A stretch of 64,000 nucleotides of DNA, taken from NCBI GenBank assembly GCA_019637095.1, contig JAHBWG010000006.1:114673-178672 (forward strand). The letters are read 5' to 3'. This document shows, piece after piece, positions 9,011 through 17,189 of the stretch. Below the pieces are notes generated by a model. That model did not search any database. It had not been told where the DNA came from and saw nothing but the letters and a program-made list of their open reading frames with translations. A program made the translations under genes and the position numbers. Each line of letters opens with the position of its first letter. Within the stretch, counting starts at the first letter, position 1. Source of the stretch: Sandaracinaceae bacterium (GTDB taxonomy: Bacteria > Myxococcota_A > Polyangia > Polyangiales > Sandaracinaceae).

Positions 9011-10144
9011 ATGGACCCTGTCGTGAACGAGCTCGCCACGCGCGCCGAGGCCCTCGCGCCCACGCTGCGGGCACAGACCCGCGCGATCGAGGCGGGCCGC
9101 CGCCTCACCCCCGCGGCCGTCGGCGCGCTGCGCGAGCTCGGCGTGTTCCGCCTCCTCGCGCCGCGCGACGCGGGCGGCCTCGAGGCCTCGCCGCGCACCT
9201 TCGTCGACGTCGTCGAGGCGCTCGCGCGCGCCGACTCCGCGACGGCGTGGTGCGCGATGGTCGCCGCGAGCACGAGCCTCGTCGGCGGCTGGCTCGCGCC
9301 CGACGTGGCGCGGACCATCTTCGCCGAGGGCACCGCGTGCGGCGTGTTCGCGCCGGCCGGCCGCGGCGTGCGCGAGGGCGACGGCTACCGCGTCGAGGGC
9401 CGCTGGCCGTTCGCGAGCGGCTGCGAGCACGCGGAGTATCGGCTCGGCGGCTTCGTCGTCGTCGAGGACGGACGGCCGCACATGCGACAAGCGTTCTTTC
9501 GCGCTGCGGACACCGCGATCGTCGACACGTGGGACACGAGCGGCCTGCGCGGCACGGGGAGCCACGACTTCACCGTCGCGGGCGCGCTCGTGCCCGACGG
9601 CTGGACCGTCGCGCTGACCGAGGCGCCGCCCCGCGCAGAGGGCGCGCTCTACCGCTACCCGATCTTCGGCGTGCTCGCGCTCGGCGTGAGCGCGGTCTCG
9701 CTCGGGCTCGCGCGCGCCGCGATCGACGCGCTCGTCGAGCTCGCGCGCGAGAAGCGCCCGGCCGGCGGCAAGCGGACCCTCGCCGAGCGCGAGCTCGTGC
9801 AGGCCGACGTCGCGCGCGCCGAGGCGTGCCTTCGCGCGGCGCGCGCGCTCGTCCACACGACGCTCGAGGCGATCGACGCGGAGGTCGCCGCGGGCGCCCC
9901 GATGAGCGCGCCCTCGCGCGCCTCGCTCCGGCTCGCGGCGACGCACGCGACGGCGGAGGCCACGCGCGCGCTCGACCTCGTGCACGGCGCGGCCGGCGGC
10001 ACCGCGGTCTACGAGGCGGGCCCGTTCGCGCGCCTGCACCGCGACGCGCACGTCGCCACGCAGCACGCGATGGTCGGCGCCGCCGTCTACGCGCTCGCCG
10101 GCCGCGTGTTGCTCGGTCTGCCGACCGACGAGGCCACGCTGTGA
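9011..10144 (+). CDS. Acyl-CoA dehydrogenase-fold flavoprotein (HsaA/DszC-type monooxygenase-like)
   Basis: The 377-residue protein has the acyl-CoA dehydrogenase fold. The helical N-terminal domain has LRELGVFRLLAPRDAGG and SATAWCAMVAAS, the middle beta domain has YRVEGRWPFASGCEHAEY and DTWDTSGLRGTGSHDF, and the C-terminal helical domain follows. These blocks match the type-2 C-terminal subgroup that includes flavin-dependent monooxygenases such as HsaA and DszC better than classical acyl-CoA dehydrogenases. It would use reduced flavin on an unknown small substrate. The stop overlaps the GTG of the following SDR gene by 4 bp, so the two enzymes are probably coupled in one oxidation/reduction route. 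Confidence 0.82.
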   Translation: MDPVVNELATRAEALAPTLRAQTRAIEAGRRLTPAAVGALRELGVFRLLAPRDAGGLEASPRTFVDVVEALARADSATAWCAMVAASTSLVGGWLAPDVARTIFAEGTACGVFAPAGRGVREGDGYRVEGRWPFASGCEHAEYRLGGFVVVEDGRPHMRQAFFRAADTAIVDTWDTSGLRGTGSHDFTVAGALVPDGWTVALTEAPPRAEGALYRYPIFGVLALGVSAVSLGLARAAIDALVELAREKRPAGGKRTLAERELVQADVARAEACLRAARALVHTTLEAIDAEVAAGAPMSAPSRASLRLAATHATAEATRALDLVHGAAGGTAVYEAGPFARLHRDAHVATQHAMVGAAVYALAGRVLLGLPTDEATL

Positions 10145-10935
10145 GCCGCCCGCTCGGCCGCCCGCTCGAGGGCCGGATCGCCCTCGTCACCGGCGCGAGC
10201 CGCGGCGTCGGCAAGGGCATCGCGCTCGGGCTCGCGGAGGCGGGCGCGACCGTCGCGCTCACCGCGCGCACGCTGCACCCGAGGGACGGCGCGCCGCTCC
10301 CCGGCTCGCTCGAGGAGACCGTCGCCGAGATCGAGGCGCGCGGCGGCCATGGCGTCGCGTTCGGCTGCGATCACGCCGACGACGACGCGGTCGCGCGGGT
10401 GATCGCGCGGGTCGAGGGCGAGGTCGGCCCGATCGAGGTGCTCGTCAACAACGTGTTCGCGGTGCCGGACGGACCGCTCTTCGACACGCCGTTCTGGGCG
10501 CAGCCGATCGCGCAGTGGGACACGATGCACACGATCGGCCTGCGCTCGCACTACGTCGCGACGGTGCACGCGGCGCCGCCGATGATCGCGCGCGGGCGCG
10601 GGCTCGTCGTGCACGTCTCGTCGTTCGGCGGCGGCCAGTACGCGGTCAGCGTCGCCTACGGGGTCGGCAAGGCCGGCGTCGATCGCATGGCGAAGGACAT
10701 GGCGCACGAGCTGCGCCCGCACGGCGTCGCGTGCGTCTCGCTCTGGCCCGGCATCGTCGCGACGGAGCGGCTCGAGGCGATGGGCGACGCGTCCCCGTTC
10801 CCGCTGCGCCACGCGCAGCGCCCGGTGCTCTCGGGCCGCGCCGTCGCCGCGCTCGCCGCCGACCCGAGCCTGCTCGACAAGACCGGCCGCGTGCTCGTCG
10901 TCGCCGACCTCGCCCGCGAGTACGGCTTCACCTGA
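10141..10935 (+). CDS. Short-chain dehydrogenase/reductase
   Basis: The 264-residue SDR has the Rossmann nucleotide motif GASRGVGKG (the TGxxxGxG equivalent), VNNVF in place of the usual NNAG, the catalytic Ser in HVSSFGG, and YGVGKAG as the YxxxK catalytic pair. It resembles the DHRS1-like branch, with VALTARTL and long inserts after the cofactor loop. It probably oxidises or reduces a hydroxyl/keto group with NAD(P)H. It begins with GTG overlapping the flavoprotein stop (GTGA), so the two are coupled. It is convergent with the TPR gene, the two stops being 12 bp apart. Confidence 0.88.
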   Translation: MSRPLGRPLEGRIALVTGASRGVGKGIALGLAEAGATVALTARTLHPRDGAPLPGSLEETVAEIEARGGHGVAFGCDHADDDAVARVIARVEGEVGPIEVLVNNVFAVPDGPLFDTPFWAQPIAQWDTMHTIGLRSHYVATVHAAPPMIARGRGLVVHVSSFGGGQYAVSVAYGVGKAGVDRMAKDMAHELRPHGVACVSLWPGIVATERLEAMGDASPFPLRHAQRPVLSGRAVAALAADPSLLDKTGRVLVVADLAREYGFT

Positions 10936-10947
10936 GACGCGCGGGCT

Positions 10948-12216
10948 TCACCGCACGCCGAGGGCGCGCAGCGCGGACTGGATCGCGGAGCGATCGACGT
11001 CGCCGGTGCCGGAGAGCGCCCGCTGGTAGAGCTCGCGCGCCTGCGCGTTGTCGCTGCGCTGGCGCATCACGTCGCCGAGGAGGGCGAGCGCCGGCGCGTG
11101 GCTCGGGTGCGCGGCGAGCACGCGCTGCAGGTACCCGACCGCGAGCACCGGCCGCCCCTCTGCGACCGCGAGCCGCGCCGCGCTCGTCAGCGGCTCGGGG
11201 TTCCGCGGGTCGAGATCGGCCGCGCGCCGGTACTGCGCGTACGCCTCCTCGACGCGATCGGTGCGCGCGAACAGATCCGCGAGCGCGGTCGCCGACTCCG
11301 CGTCGTTCGGGACGAGCTGGACCGCCTGGTTCAGCGCGGCCTCCGCCTCCTCGAGGTTGCCCGCCTGCATCAGCGCGCGGCCGAGCCCGGCGCGCGCGCT
11401 CGCGAGGTGCGCGTCCGCGCGGATCGCCTGGCGGAAGATGCCGATCGCCTCCTGGTGCTGCCCGCTCGCGCTGAGCGCGTCGCCGAGGCTCGCGAGCGCG
11501 GGCGCCCAGCCGGGGCGGTTCGCGACGGCGTCGCGCAGGTGCTGCACCGCCGGCTCGCCGGTCTGGAGGCGGCCGAGCCAGTAGTCGACGTCCGGGCTCT
11601 CGGGCGCGAGCTCGTGCGCGCGCCGCAGCGCCGCGAGCGCGTCGGCGCTGCGGTTCGCCTGCGCGTAGAGCATCCCGAGCCCGAGGTGCGGCTCGCTCGA
11701 GCCGGGGCGCACCGCGATCGCGCGGCGATAGGCGGCCTCCGCCTCCGGCACCGCGGCGCGCAGCCGGTGCGCGTCGCCGAGCGCGAGCAGCGCCTCGTAG
11801 TCGTCGGGCGACTGCGCGAGCGCCGCCTCGAGCTCCTCGAACGCGCGCCCGCTCCGGTTCCACGCGAGGAACGCGCGCGCGGTGCACACGCGCGCGAGCG
11901 CGCTGTCGCGCGCGACGCGCTCGATGGCGCGGCACGCGGCGCGCGCGCGCTGGTGGTTGCCCTCCGCGAAGTGCACGCGGATCGGCTCGTACTGCGCGGC
12001 CGGGTCCGTACGGCGCAGGCGCGCGGCGCGCGTGAGCGCCTGGGTCGCCTCGCGGAAGCGCCCCGCGTCGAGCAGCGCGCGGCCGAGCGCGAGCTGGGCG
12101 TCGTAGTCGCGCGGCGCGGCGCGCGCGGCGGTCCGCAGGTCGGGCAGGAGGCGCTCCTGCGCCGTGGCGGCGGCGGGGAGCGCGAGGGCGAGGACGAGGC
12201 AGGCGAAGGGGCGCAC
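10948..12216 (-). CDS. Exported TPR-repeat protein
   Basis: The 422-residue protein has a cleavable signal peptide (LALALPAAATAQ) followed by about ten tetratricopeptide repeats over residues 35-415, e.g. 'LALGRALLDAGRFREATQAL' and 'ALGDAHRLRAAVPEAEAAYR'. Such proteins are scaffolds in the periplasm or at the outer membrane; no enzymatic domain is visible. The start is a GTG with an AGGAG ribosome site nearby. It is divergent from the BamD-like gene with a 119-bp region between them, and both neighbours are TPR proteins, which hints at one envelope-assembly module. Confidence 0.82.
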   Translation of the reverse strand: MRPFACLVLALALPAAATAQERLLPDLRTAARAAPRDYDAQLALGRALLDAGRFREATQALTRAARLRRTDPAAQYEPIRVHFAEGNHQRARAACRAIERVARDSALARVCTARAFLAWNRSGRAFEELEAALAQSPDDYEALLALGDAHRLRAAVPEAEAAYRRAIAVRPGSSEPHLGLGMLYAQANRSADALAALRRAHELAPESPDVDYWLGRLQTGEPAVQHLRDAVANRPGWAPALASLGDALSASGQHQEAIGIFRQAIRADAHLASARAGLGRALMQAGNLEEAEAALNQAVQLVPNDAESATALADLFARTDRVEEAYAQYRRAADLDPRNPEPLTSAARLAVAEGRPVLAVGYLQRVLAAHPSHAPALALLGDVMRQRSDNAQARELYQRALSGTGDVDRSAIQSALRALGVR

Positions 12217-12335
12217 GTGGCTTCTCCTGGGGGCGGGGACCGAGGCGGTCCGACGGCCCCGCCCCCCCGATTGTTCAACTCTATACCACGCGCGGCGCTG
12301 GCCGGTCGCGCGCGAGCTGATAGGCTGCGCGCCTC

Positions 12336-13121
12336 GTGAGGCACCTGGTCGAGCTCTTGGTGTTCGTGGCGCTGGCCGTCCATGTCGCAGGCTGCGGCGC
12401 GGGACAGAACACGCGCGCGCTCAGCTACGGCGAGAACGCGCGCCGCTCCTACGAGAACGCGCACCACGCGTACGAGGACCGCGACTGCCTCACCGCGCAG
12501 CCGCTGTTCCGGCGGATCCGCAGCGAGTACCCGTACAGCCGCTACGCGGCGCTCGCGGAGCTGCGCATCGCCGACTGCAACATGATCCTGAACCAGTACA
12601 CGGAGGCGATCCGCGCCTTCCGCGCCTTCGTGCGGCAGCGCCCGGCGCACCCCGAGGTGCCGTACGCGCGCTTCAAGATCGCCGAGTCCTACTTCCGCCA
12701 GGTGCCGGGGGAGTTCTTCCTCTCGCCGCCGCCGCACGAGCGCGACCAGAGCCCGACGCGCAACGCGCTGCGCCAGCTCCGCCGCTTCCTGCTCGACCAC
12801 CCGGAGAGCGAGCACGCGGATCGGGCGCGCGAGATGGTGCGCGACACGCTCAGCCAGCTCGCGCAGCACGAGCTCTACGTCGCCGAGTTCTACCTCGGGC
12901 GCGATCGCCCCCGCGCCGCCGTCGGGCGGCTGCGCCACCTGCTCGACGTGTACGAGGGCAGCGGGATCGAGCCGCGCGCGCTCCTGCTCCTGGGCCGCGT
13001 GTTCCTCCACATGCGCGAGGTCGCCGACGCGCGGCGCGCGTTCGAAGAGCTCGTCGAGCGCTTCCCCGAGAGCGGCTACGCCGCCCAGGCGCGCGAGTTC
13101 CTGCGCCGCTTCGAGTCCTGA
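12336..13121 (+). CDS. BamD-like outer-membrane assembly lipoprotein
   Basis: The 261-residue lipoprotein has HVAGC as lipobox (C20). TPR-like helical hairpins follow with the pattern typical of BamD/YfiO: YENAHHAYEDRDCLTAQPLF, FPE/YPYSRYAALAELRIADC and the PEVPYARFKIAESYF segment. BamD is the essential TPR lipoprotein of the BAM complex that folds beta-barrels into the outer membrane. In deltaproteobacteria-like genomes related lipoproteins also exist, so it may be a paralogue. It starts with GTG and lies 76 bp upstream of another TPR gene on the same strand. Confidence 0.75.
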   Translation: MRHLVELLVFVALAVHVAGCGAGQNTRALSYGENARRSYENAHHAYEDRDCLTAQPLFRRIRSEYPYSRYAALAELRIADCNMILNQYTEAIRAFRAFVRQRPAHPEVPYARFKIAESYFRQVPGEFFLSPPPHERDQSPTRNALRQLRRFLLDHPESEHADRAREMVRDTLSQLAQHELYVAEFYLGRDRPRAAVGRLRHLLDVYEGSGIEPRALLLLGRVFLHMREVADARRAFEELVERFPESGYAAQAREFLRRFES

Positions 13122-13156
13122 TCCCCCGGATCGGCCGAGGCCTCGGGGCGCGGGTT

Positions 13157-13185
13157 TTGTTGCCGCGCGCGCGTGCGGGCATTTA
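13157..13185 (+). promoter_or_regulatory. Possible sigma70-type promoter for the TPR gene at 13198
   Basis: TTGTTG at 13157-13162 and CATTTA at 13180-13185 are separated by 17 bp. A transcript from here would begin only a few bases before the ATG at 13198, so the message would be nearly leaderless. This is weak evidence: it is a match by eye and no ribosome site is visible before the ATG. Confidence 0.25.
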
Positions 13186-13197
13186 CCATGGTCGCGG

Positions 13198-13926
13198 ATG
13201 GACGAGCGCACCAAGCAGCTCCTGTCGTTGGGCCGCGAGCACTACGAGAAGCGGGAGTTCGACAAGGCGGAGCACTACCTGCGCCAGGTGCAGGGGCGCG
13301 AGGAGACCGCGAAGTACGCCGACGTCTACAACATGCTCGGCGTGATCCACCACGATCGCGGCCGCTTCGAGGAGGCCCAGGGCTGCTTCGAGGAGGCGCT
13401 CGCGATCAACCCGAACTACACCGAGGCCGCGCTCAACCTCGCCGTCACCTACAACGATCTCGGCCGCTACGACGAGGCCAAGAAGATCTACCAGGCGGCG
13501 CTCTCGCGCGGCGAGGAGGCGCCCGGTCAGCTCGATCCGTTCGTGAAGGGGAAGATCGCGAACCTGCACGCCGAGGTCGCGCAGGCCTACGTCGACGCGG
13601 GCATGCCGAACGACGCGCTGCACGAGCTGCGCAAGGCGATCCTCCTGTGCCCGAGCTTCGCCGACCTGCGCGTCCGGCTCGCGAACCTCTACCGGCAGAC
13701 CGGCGACCAGGAGGCGGCGCGCTTCGAGCTCGAGGAGGCGATCGCCGCCAAGCCGCAGTACGTGCCCGCGTACGTCTCGCTCGGCGTCGTGTTGCTCTCG
13801 CTCAACCGGCGGGCCGACGCGATCCGGCGCTGGCAGGAGGCGATCGGGCTCGACCCGGACAACAAGGCTGCCGCGATGTACCTGCGCATGGCCGCCGGCA
13901 TGACCGACGGCGGCGCCAAGCCCTGA
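13198..13926 (+). CDS. Cytoplasmic TPR-repeat protein
   Basis: The 242-residue protein has no signal peptide and is built from five or six TPRs (MLGVIHHDRGRFEEAQGCF, NLAVTYNDLGRYDEAKKIY, AEVAQAYVDAGMPNDALHEL, RLANLYRQTGDQEAARFEL, YVSLGVVLLSLNRRADAIR). It is presumably a protein-protein adaptor. Short TPR proteins with this arrangement accompany motility and polarity modules in myxobacteria, but nothing here proves that. It lies 76 bp after the BamD-like gene and is convergent with the RCC1 lipoprotein. Confidence 0.82.
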   Translation: MDERTKQLLSLGREHYEKREFDKAEHYLRQVQGREETAKYADVYNMLGVIHHDRGRFEEAQGCFEEALAINPNYTEAALNLAVTYNDLGRYDEAKKIYQAALSRGEEAPGQLDPFVKGKIANLHAEVAQAYVDAGMPNDALHELRKAILLCPSFADLRVRLANLYRQTGDQEAARFELEEAIAAKPQYVPAYVSLGVVLLSLNRRADAIRRWQEAIGLDPDNKAAAMYLRMAAGMTDGGAKP

Positions 13927-13980
13927 GCGCGCGCCGAGGGCGTGCGTGCGCAGCGTGGCCGCACGAGGGCTGCCCCGTCG

Positions 13981-15732
13981 CTACGGGACCCGCCCGGGCG
14001 TCGCGCGCGGGGTGGTCGTCCCGTCGCCGAGCTGGCCCTCGTCGTTCGCGCCCCAGCAGAAGACGGATCCGTCGCTCTCGAGCGCGCAGGTGTGCGACCC
14101 CCCGGCGGAGACCTGCACCACCGACGCGGTGCCCGGGATGGCGACCGGCCGCGGTCGGTTGGTGTTCGTCCCGTCGCCCACCTGCCCGGCGTCGTTGCGA
14201 CCCCAGCAGACCAGCCCCGACGCGAGGCGCACGCAGGCGTGGGACCAGCCGACGCTGAGCTCGAGGACTCCGCTGAGCCCCTCCACGTCCATCGGCGTGG
14301 GCCGCGCGTCGAGGCTGCCGTCGCCGAGCTGGCCGCGCTCGTTCGCGCCGAAGCACGACACGCGGCGCTCCGCCGCGTACACCGCGCACGTGTGCGAGAA
14401 GCCGCCGTCCACCGCGCTCACGCTCGCGGGGAGCAGGGAGGGCGTCGGATCGAGCGGCCGCTCGGTCGTTCCGTCGCCGAGCTGTCCCTCCCCGTTGCGC
14501 CCCGCGCACCGGAGCGTGCCGCTGACCCCGACGGCGCACGCGTGGAGCTGGCCTGCGCCGATGGCCACGGCGGCCTCGGGCGTCCGGAACCGGGTCGCGC
14601 TCGGCCCGATGAGGAGCGTGGACCCGTCGCCGCGCTGCCCCTGCTCGCCGCGACCCCAGCACCGCACCTCGCCCCCACCGGTGCGCAAGCAAGCGTGGTT
14701 GTCGCCGGCCACGAGGCCGCTCAGCGTGACGGAGACCCCGCCGATCTCCGACGGAGCGAGCACCCTCCCGCCGGGCGCGCCGGCCTGGCCCCACTCGCTC
14801 CAGCCCCAGCACAGCACGTTGGCCACCGACCGCGCGCAGCTGAAGCGCCAGCCCAGCGCGAGCTGCTCGGCGCCCGTCACGCCGGGGACCGGCGTGGGTC
14901 GCAGGCGCCGCGCGGTGGTCCCGTCGCCGAGCTGCCCGTCGCCGTTGCCGCCCCAGCACCAGACCTCGCCCGCGGCGGTGCGCGCGCACGTGTGATGGAC
15001 CCCGGCGGCGACCTCGACGAAGGGCGGGGTCGCGACCCCGGCGTCCGACCCCGCGTCGTCGCGGCCGCCGTCCTCGAGACCTGCGTCCATCGCGCCGCCG
15101 ACGCAGCCGAGGTCGCGATCGCACGAGCCCCCGGCGCAGCGCTCGTCGTCGGCGAAGCTCGCGCAGGCCCCCGACACGCAGAGCCCGCGGACGCACTCCG
15201 GGCCGACGCTCGCGCACTCGGCGTCCGCCGCGCACTCGGGCGGCGGGCAGAACTCGGCGGCGTCGGGGCCGCAGCGCGGATCGACGCACCGGCCGGCGAG
15301 GCACGCGCTCAGCGACGGCTCGCCGCGCCCCGGGCACTCGACGCGGTCGCACTCGCTCGTGACCAGCACGACCACGCTGCGCGCGCCGTCCGTGGTGGTC
15401 ACGAGCACGCGCCCGCGCGCGACCTCGGCCTCGCCGCGATAGAGGCGCGCGAGCACGAGGTACGAGCCCGCGGCGAGCCCGCCGAGCTCGGCGGCGCGGA
15501 ACGGGGACGGACGCCCGGGGCGAGCCCCGACCGACACCCGCGGGGCGGTCCGAACCGGCGCTCCGGTCGCACGGGTGTCGCTGCCCGCGTGGATCGCGAT
15601 CACCGCGCCGTCGAAGTCGACGCCGGCGCGGTAGTTGGTGAGCACCTCGACGAGCAACGTCGCGCCGCCGCCGGGGCAGCCGGCGGCCACGAGCGCGAAG
15701 ACGACGGGGAGGGCGCGAGCGGAGCGAGGCAT
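13981..15732 (-). CDS. RCC1-repeat lipoprotein
   Basis: The 583-residue lipoprotein has VAAGC (C19) as lipobox. Residues ~25-130 look like a beta-rich domain and residues ~130-215 are Cys-rich. A Asp/Gly-rich linker follows, and from ~235 to the end there are about seven RCC1-type blades with the repeating core CWGxNxxGQLGDGT and HTCAxxxxG. RCC1 blades fold into a beta-propeller and often mediate binding. Each blade has paired Cys residues around the Trp, typical of secreted bacterial versions that carry disulfides. It is probably surface exposed with an unknown ligand. Confidence 0.85.
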   Translation of the reverse strand: MPRSARALPVVFALVAAGCPGGGATLLVEVLTNYRAGVDFDGAVIAIHAGSDTRATGAPVRTAPRVSVGARPGRPSPFRAAELGGLAAGSYLVLARLYRGEAEVARGRVLVTTTDGARSVVVLVTSECDRVECPGRGEPSLSACLAGRCVDPRCGPDAAEFCPPPECAADAECASVGPECVRGLCVSGACASFADDERCAGGSCDRDLGCVGGAMDAGLEDGGRDDAGSDAGVATPPFVEVAAGVHHTCARTAAGEVWCWGGNGDGQLGDGTTARRLRPTPVPGVTGAEQLALGWRFSCARSVANVLCWGWSEWGQAGAPGGRVLAPSEIGGVSVTLSGLVAGDNHACLRTGGGEVRCWGRGEQGQRGDGSTLLIGPSATRFRTPEAAVAIGAGQLHACAVGVSGTLRCAGRNGEGQLGDGTTERPLDPTPSLLPASVSAVDGGFSHTCAVYAAERRVSCFGANERGQLGDGSLDARPTPMDVEGLSGVLELSVGWSHACVRLASGLVCWGRNDAGQVGDGTNTNRPRPVAIPGTASVVQVSAGGSHTCALESDGSVFCWGANDEGQLGDGTTTPRATPGRVP

Positions 15733-16000
15733 CTCTGACAGGCTAGCCTAGCCCCTCGCGCGGCCCGAGATCTCGAGCGCCTCGCTCGCTGCCGCCCGCG
15801 GCTTGCGCGCGAGCCGGGCATGGGCCAGATCGAGAGCGTGAGCTCGCTTCGCCGTCTGTTTACCAACCCTCCGACCCCGTTCGGGCGTCGGTGGGTCGAC
15901 GTGCGCTGAGCAGACCGCTCGCTCCGTGGATCCCGACCCCGCGCGCGGTCGGGGGGTGACGTGCCGATGAACCGTCCCACCACGAAAGCGAGCGAACACG
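15733..16000. other. Divergent intergenic region with two inverted repeats
   Basis: This 268-bp region separates the RCC1 lipoprotein (minus) from the PheS-like ligase (plus). It holds a perfect 7-bp inverted repeat, CCCGACC/GGTCGGG with an 8-base loop, near 15930-15955, and a weaker one, CCGAC/GTCGG, near 15870-15890. I found no convincing small gene or T-box-type leader. The repeats could form a transcript hairpin ahead of the ligase gene, but there is no U-run. Confidence 0.35.
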
Positions 16001-17116
16001 ATGACCACGAACATCCTGGATGCGGCCGCCCTGCGCCGCGCGTTGTCCCTCCGCGATCTGACCGACCCCGCCTGCGGCGCGCACGCCATGCAGCACCTGC
16101 TCGACGCCATCGCCCTGGCGCTCGAGCGCGAGTGGCGCTGCCGCGTGCTCGTCTGGCGCGCCTGCCCGGTCGTGGACTCACGCGACAACTACGACCACCT
16201 CGACTACCCACCCGACGGCGCGGCCCGCGACGCCCGCTACACCCGCTACGTCGCCGAGCGGACGGTGCTGCGCACGCAGACGTCCGCGATGATCCCGCCA
16301 CTCTTGCGCGCGCTCTCGGCGGGCCCGATCGACGACGTGCTGGTCGTGTGTCCGGGCCTCGTGTACCGGCGCGATCAGATCGACCGCCACCACGTGGGTG
16401 AGCCGCACCAGGTCGACCTGTGGCGGCTGCGGCGGCGAGCGCTCGACGAGCGGGACCTCGCGCGCATGGTCGAGGTCGTCGTCCGCGCCGCGCTGCCTGG
16501 GCAGCGCTACCGGACGACGCCCGCCGCGCATCCGTACACCGAGGCGGGCCGCCAGATCGACGTCGAGCACGAGGACTGGATCGAGATCGGCGAGTGCGGC
16601 CTGGCCAGCTCGCGCGTCCTCGAGCGCGCTGGCCTGCTGGGCGTGAGCGGCCTCGCGATGGGCCTCGGCCTCGATCGGCTGCTCATGCTGCGCAAGGGCA
16701 TCGACGACATCCGCCTCTTGCGCGCGGACGACCCGCGCGTGGCCGAGCAGATGCTCGATCTCTCACCGTACCGCGCCGTCTCGTCGATGCCGCCGATCAA
16801 GCGCGACCTCTCGATCGTGGTGGCGCGCGACCGCACGCTCGAGGAGCTCGGTGATCGCGCGCGCGAGGCGCTCGGCGAGCGCGCCGGCGACGTGGAGTCG
16901 ATCGCGATCGCCGCGGAGACCCCGTACGAAGCACTCCCGGAGGCGGCGCGCGCGCGCCTCGGGATGGGGCCCTCGCAGAAGAACGTGCTCTTGCGGGTGG
17001 TCCTGCGGCACCCGACGCGTTCGATGACCCACGAGGAAGCCAACGTGCTGCGCGACGTCGTCTACGCCGCGGTGCACGAGGGCCCCCGCGCCGAGTGGGC
17101 CGCGCGCGCCGGGTGA
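16001..17116 (+). CDS. srmL: PheS-related ligase (SrmL-type), PheRS-alpha core fused to FDX-ACB domain
   Basis: The 371-residue protein resembles the class II catalytic core of phenylalanyl-tRNA synthetase alpha chain followed by a ferredoxin-fold anticodon-binding (FDX-ACB) domain, as in mitochondrial PheRS. Landmarks are VLRTQTSAMIP (~92-102), the motif-2-like CPGLVYRRDQIDRHH (~117-131), and the motif-3-like GLAMGLGLDRLLMLRKGIDDIRL (~218-240). The FDX-ACB domain runs from PIKRDLSIVV (~267) to the end. No pheT partner is next to it, and the N-terminal tRNA-binding coiled coil of PheS is absent. I recall an NCBI family called 'PheS-related mystery ligase SrmL' for such proteins; the name is from memory. 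The substrate is unknown, and aminoacylation of something other than tRNA(Phe) is likely. Confidence 0.75.
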   Translation: MTTNILDAAALRRALSLRDLTDPACGAHAMQHLLDAIALALEREWRCRVLVWRACPVVDSRDNYDHLDYPPDGAARDARYTRYVAERTVLRTQTSAMIPPLLRALSAGPIDDVLVVCPGLVYRRDQIDRHHVGEPHQVDLWRLRRRALDERDLARMVEVVVRAALPGQRYRTTPAAHPYTEAGRQIDVEHEDWIEIGECGLASSRVLERAGLLGVSGLAMGLGLDRLLMLRKGIDDIRLLRADDPRVAEQMLDLSPYRAVSSMPPIKRDLSIVVARDRTLEELGDRAREALGERAGDVESIAIAAETPYEALPEAARARLGMGPSQKNVLLRVVLRHPTRSMTHEEANVLRDVVYAAVHEGPRAEWAARAG

Positions 17117-17157
17117 CGAGCGCGCCGCGCCGAGGTCTCGCTCGGCCTCGGCGCGAG

Positions 17158-17185
17158 CGCTGGCCCCGCAGGCGCCCCGCCAGCG
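17158..17185. terminator. Candidate bidirectional hairpin between convergent genes
   Basis: CGCTGGC at 17158-17164 pairs perfectly with GCCAGCG at 17179-17185 across a 14-base loop. It lies between the stop of the PheS-like ligase (17116) and the stop of the glycosyltransferase (17190). There is no T-run, so intrinsic termination is unproven. Confidence 0.4.
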
Positions 17186-17189
17186 CAGA

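Noticed and set aside
13984..15732. RCC1 protein read as a regulator of a GTPase
   Set aside because: It is a lipoprotein with disulfide-type Cys in each blade, so an intracellular RCC1 exchange role is not supported.
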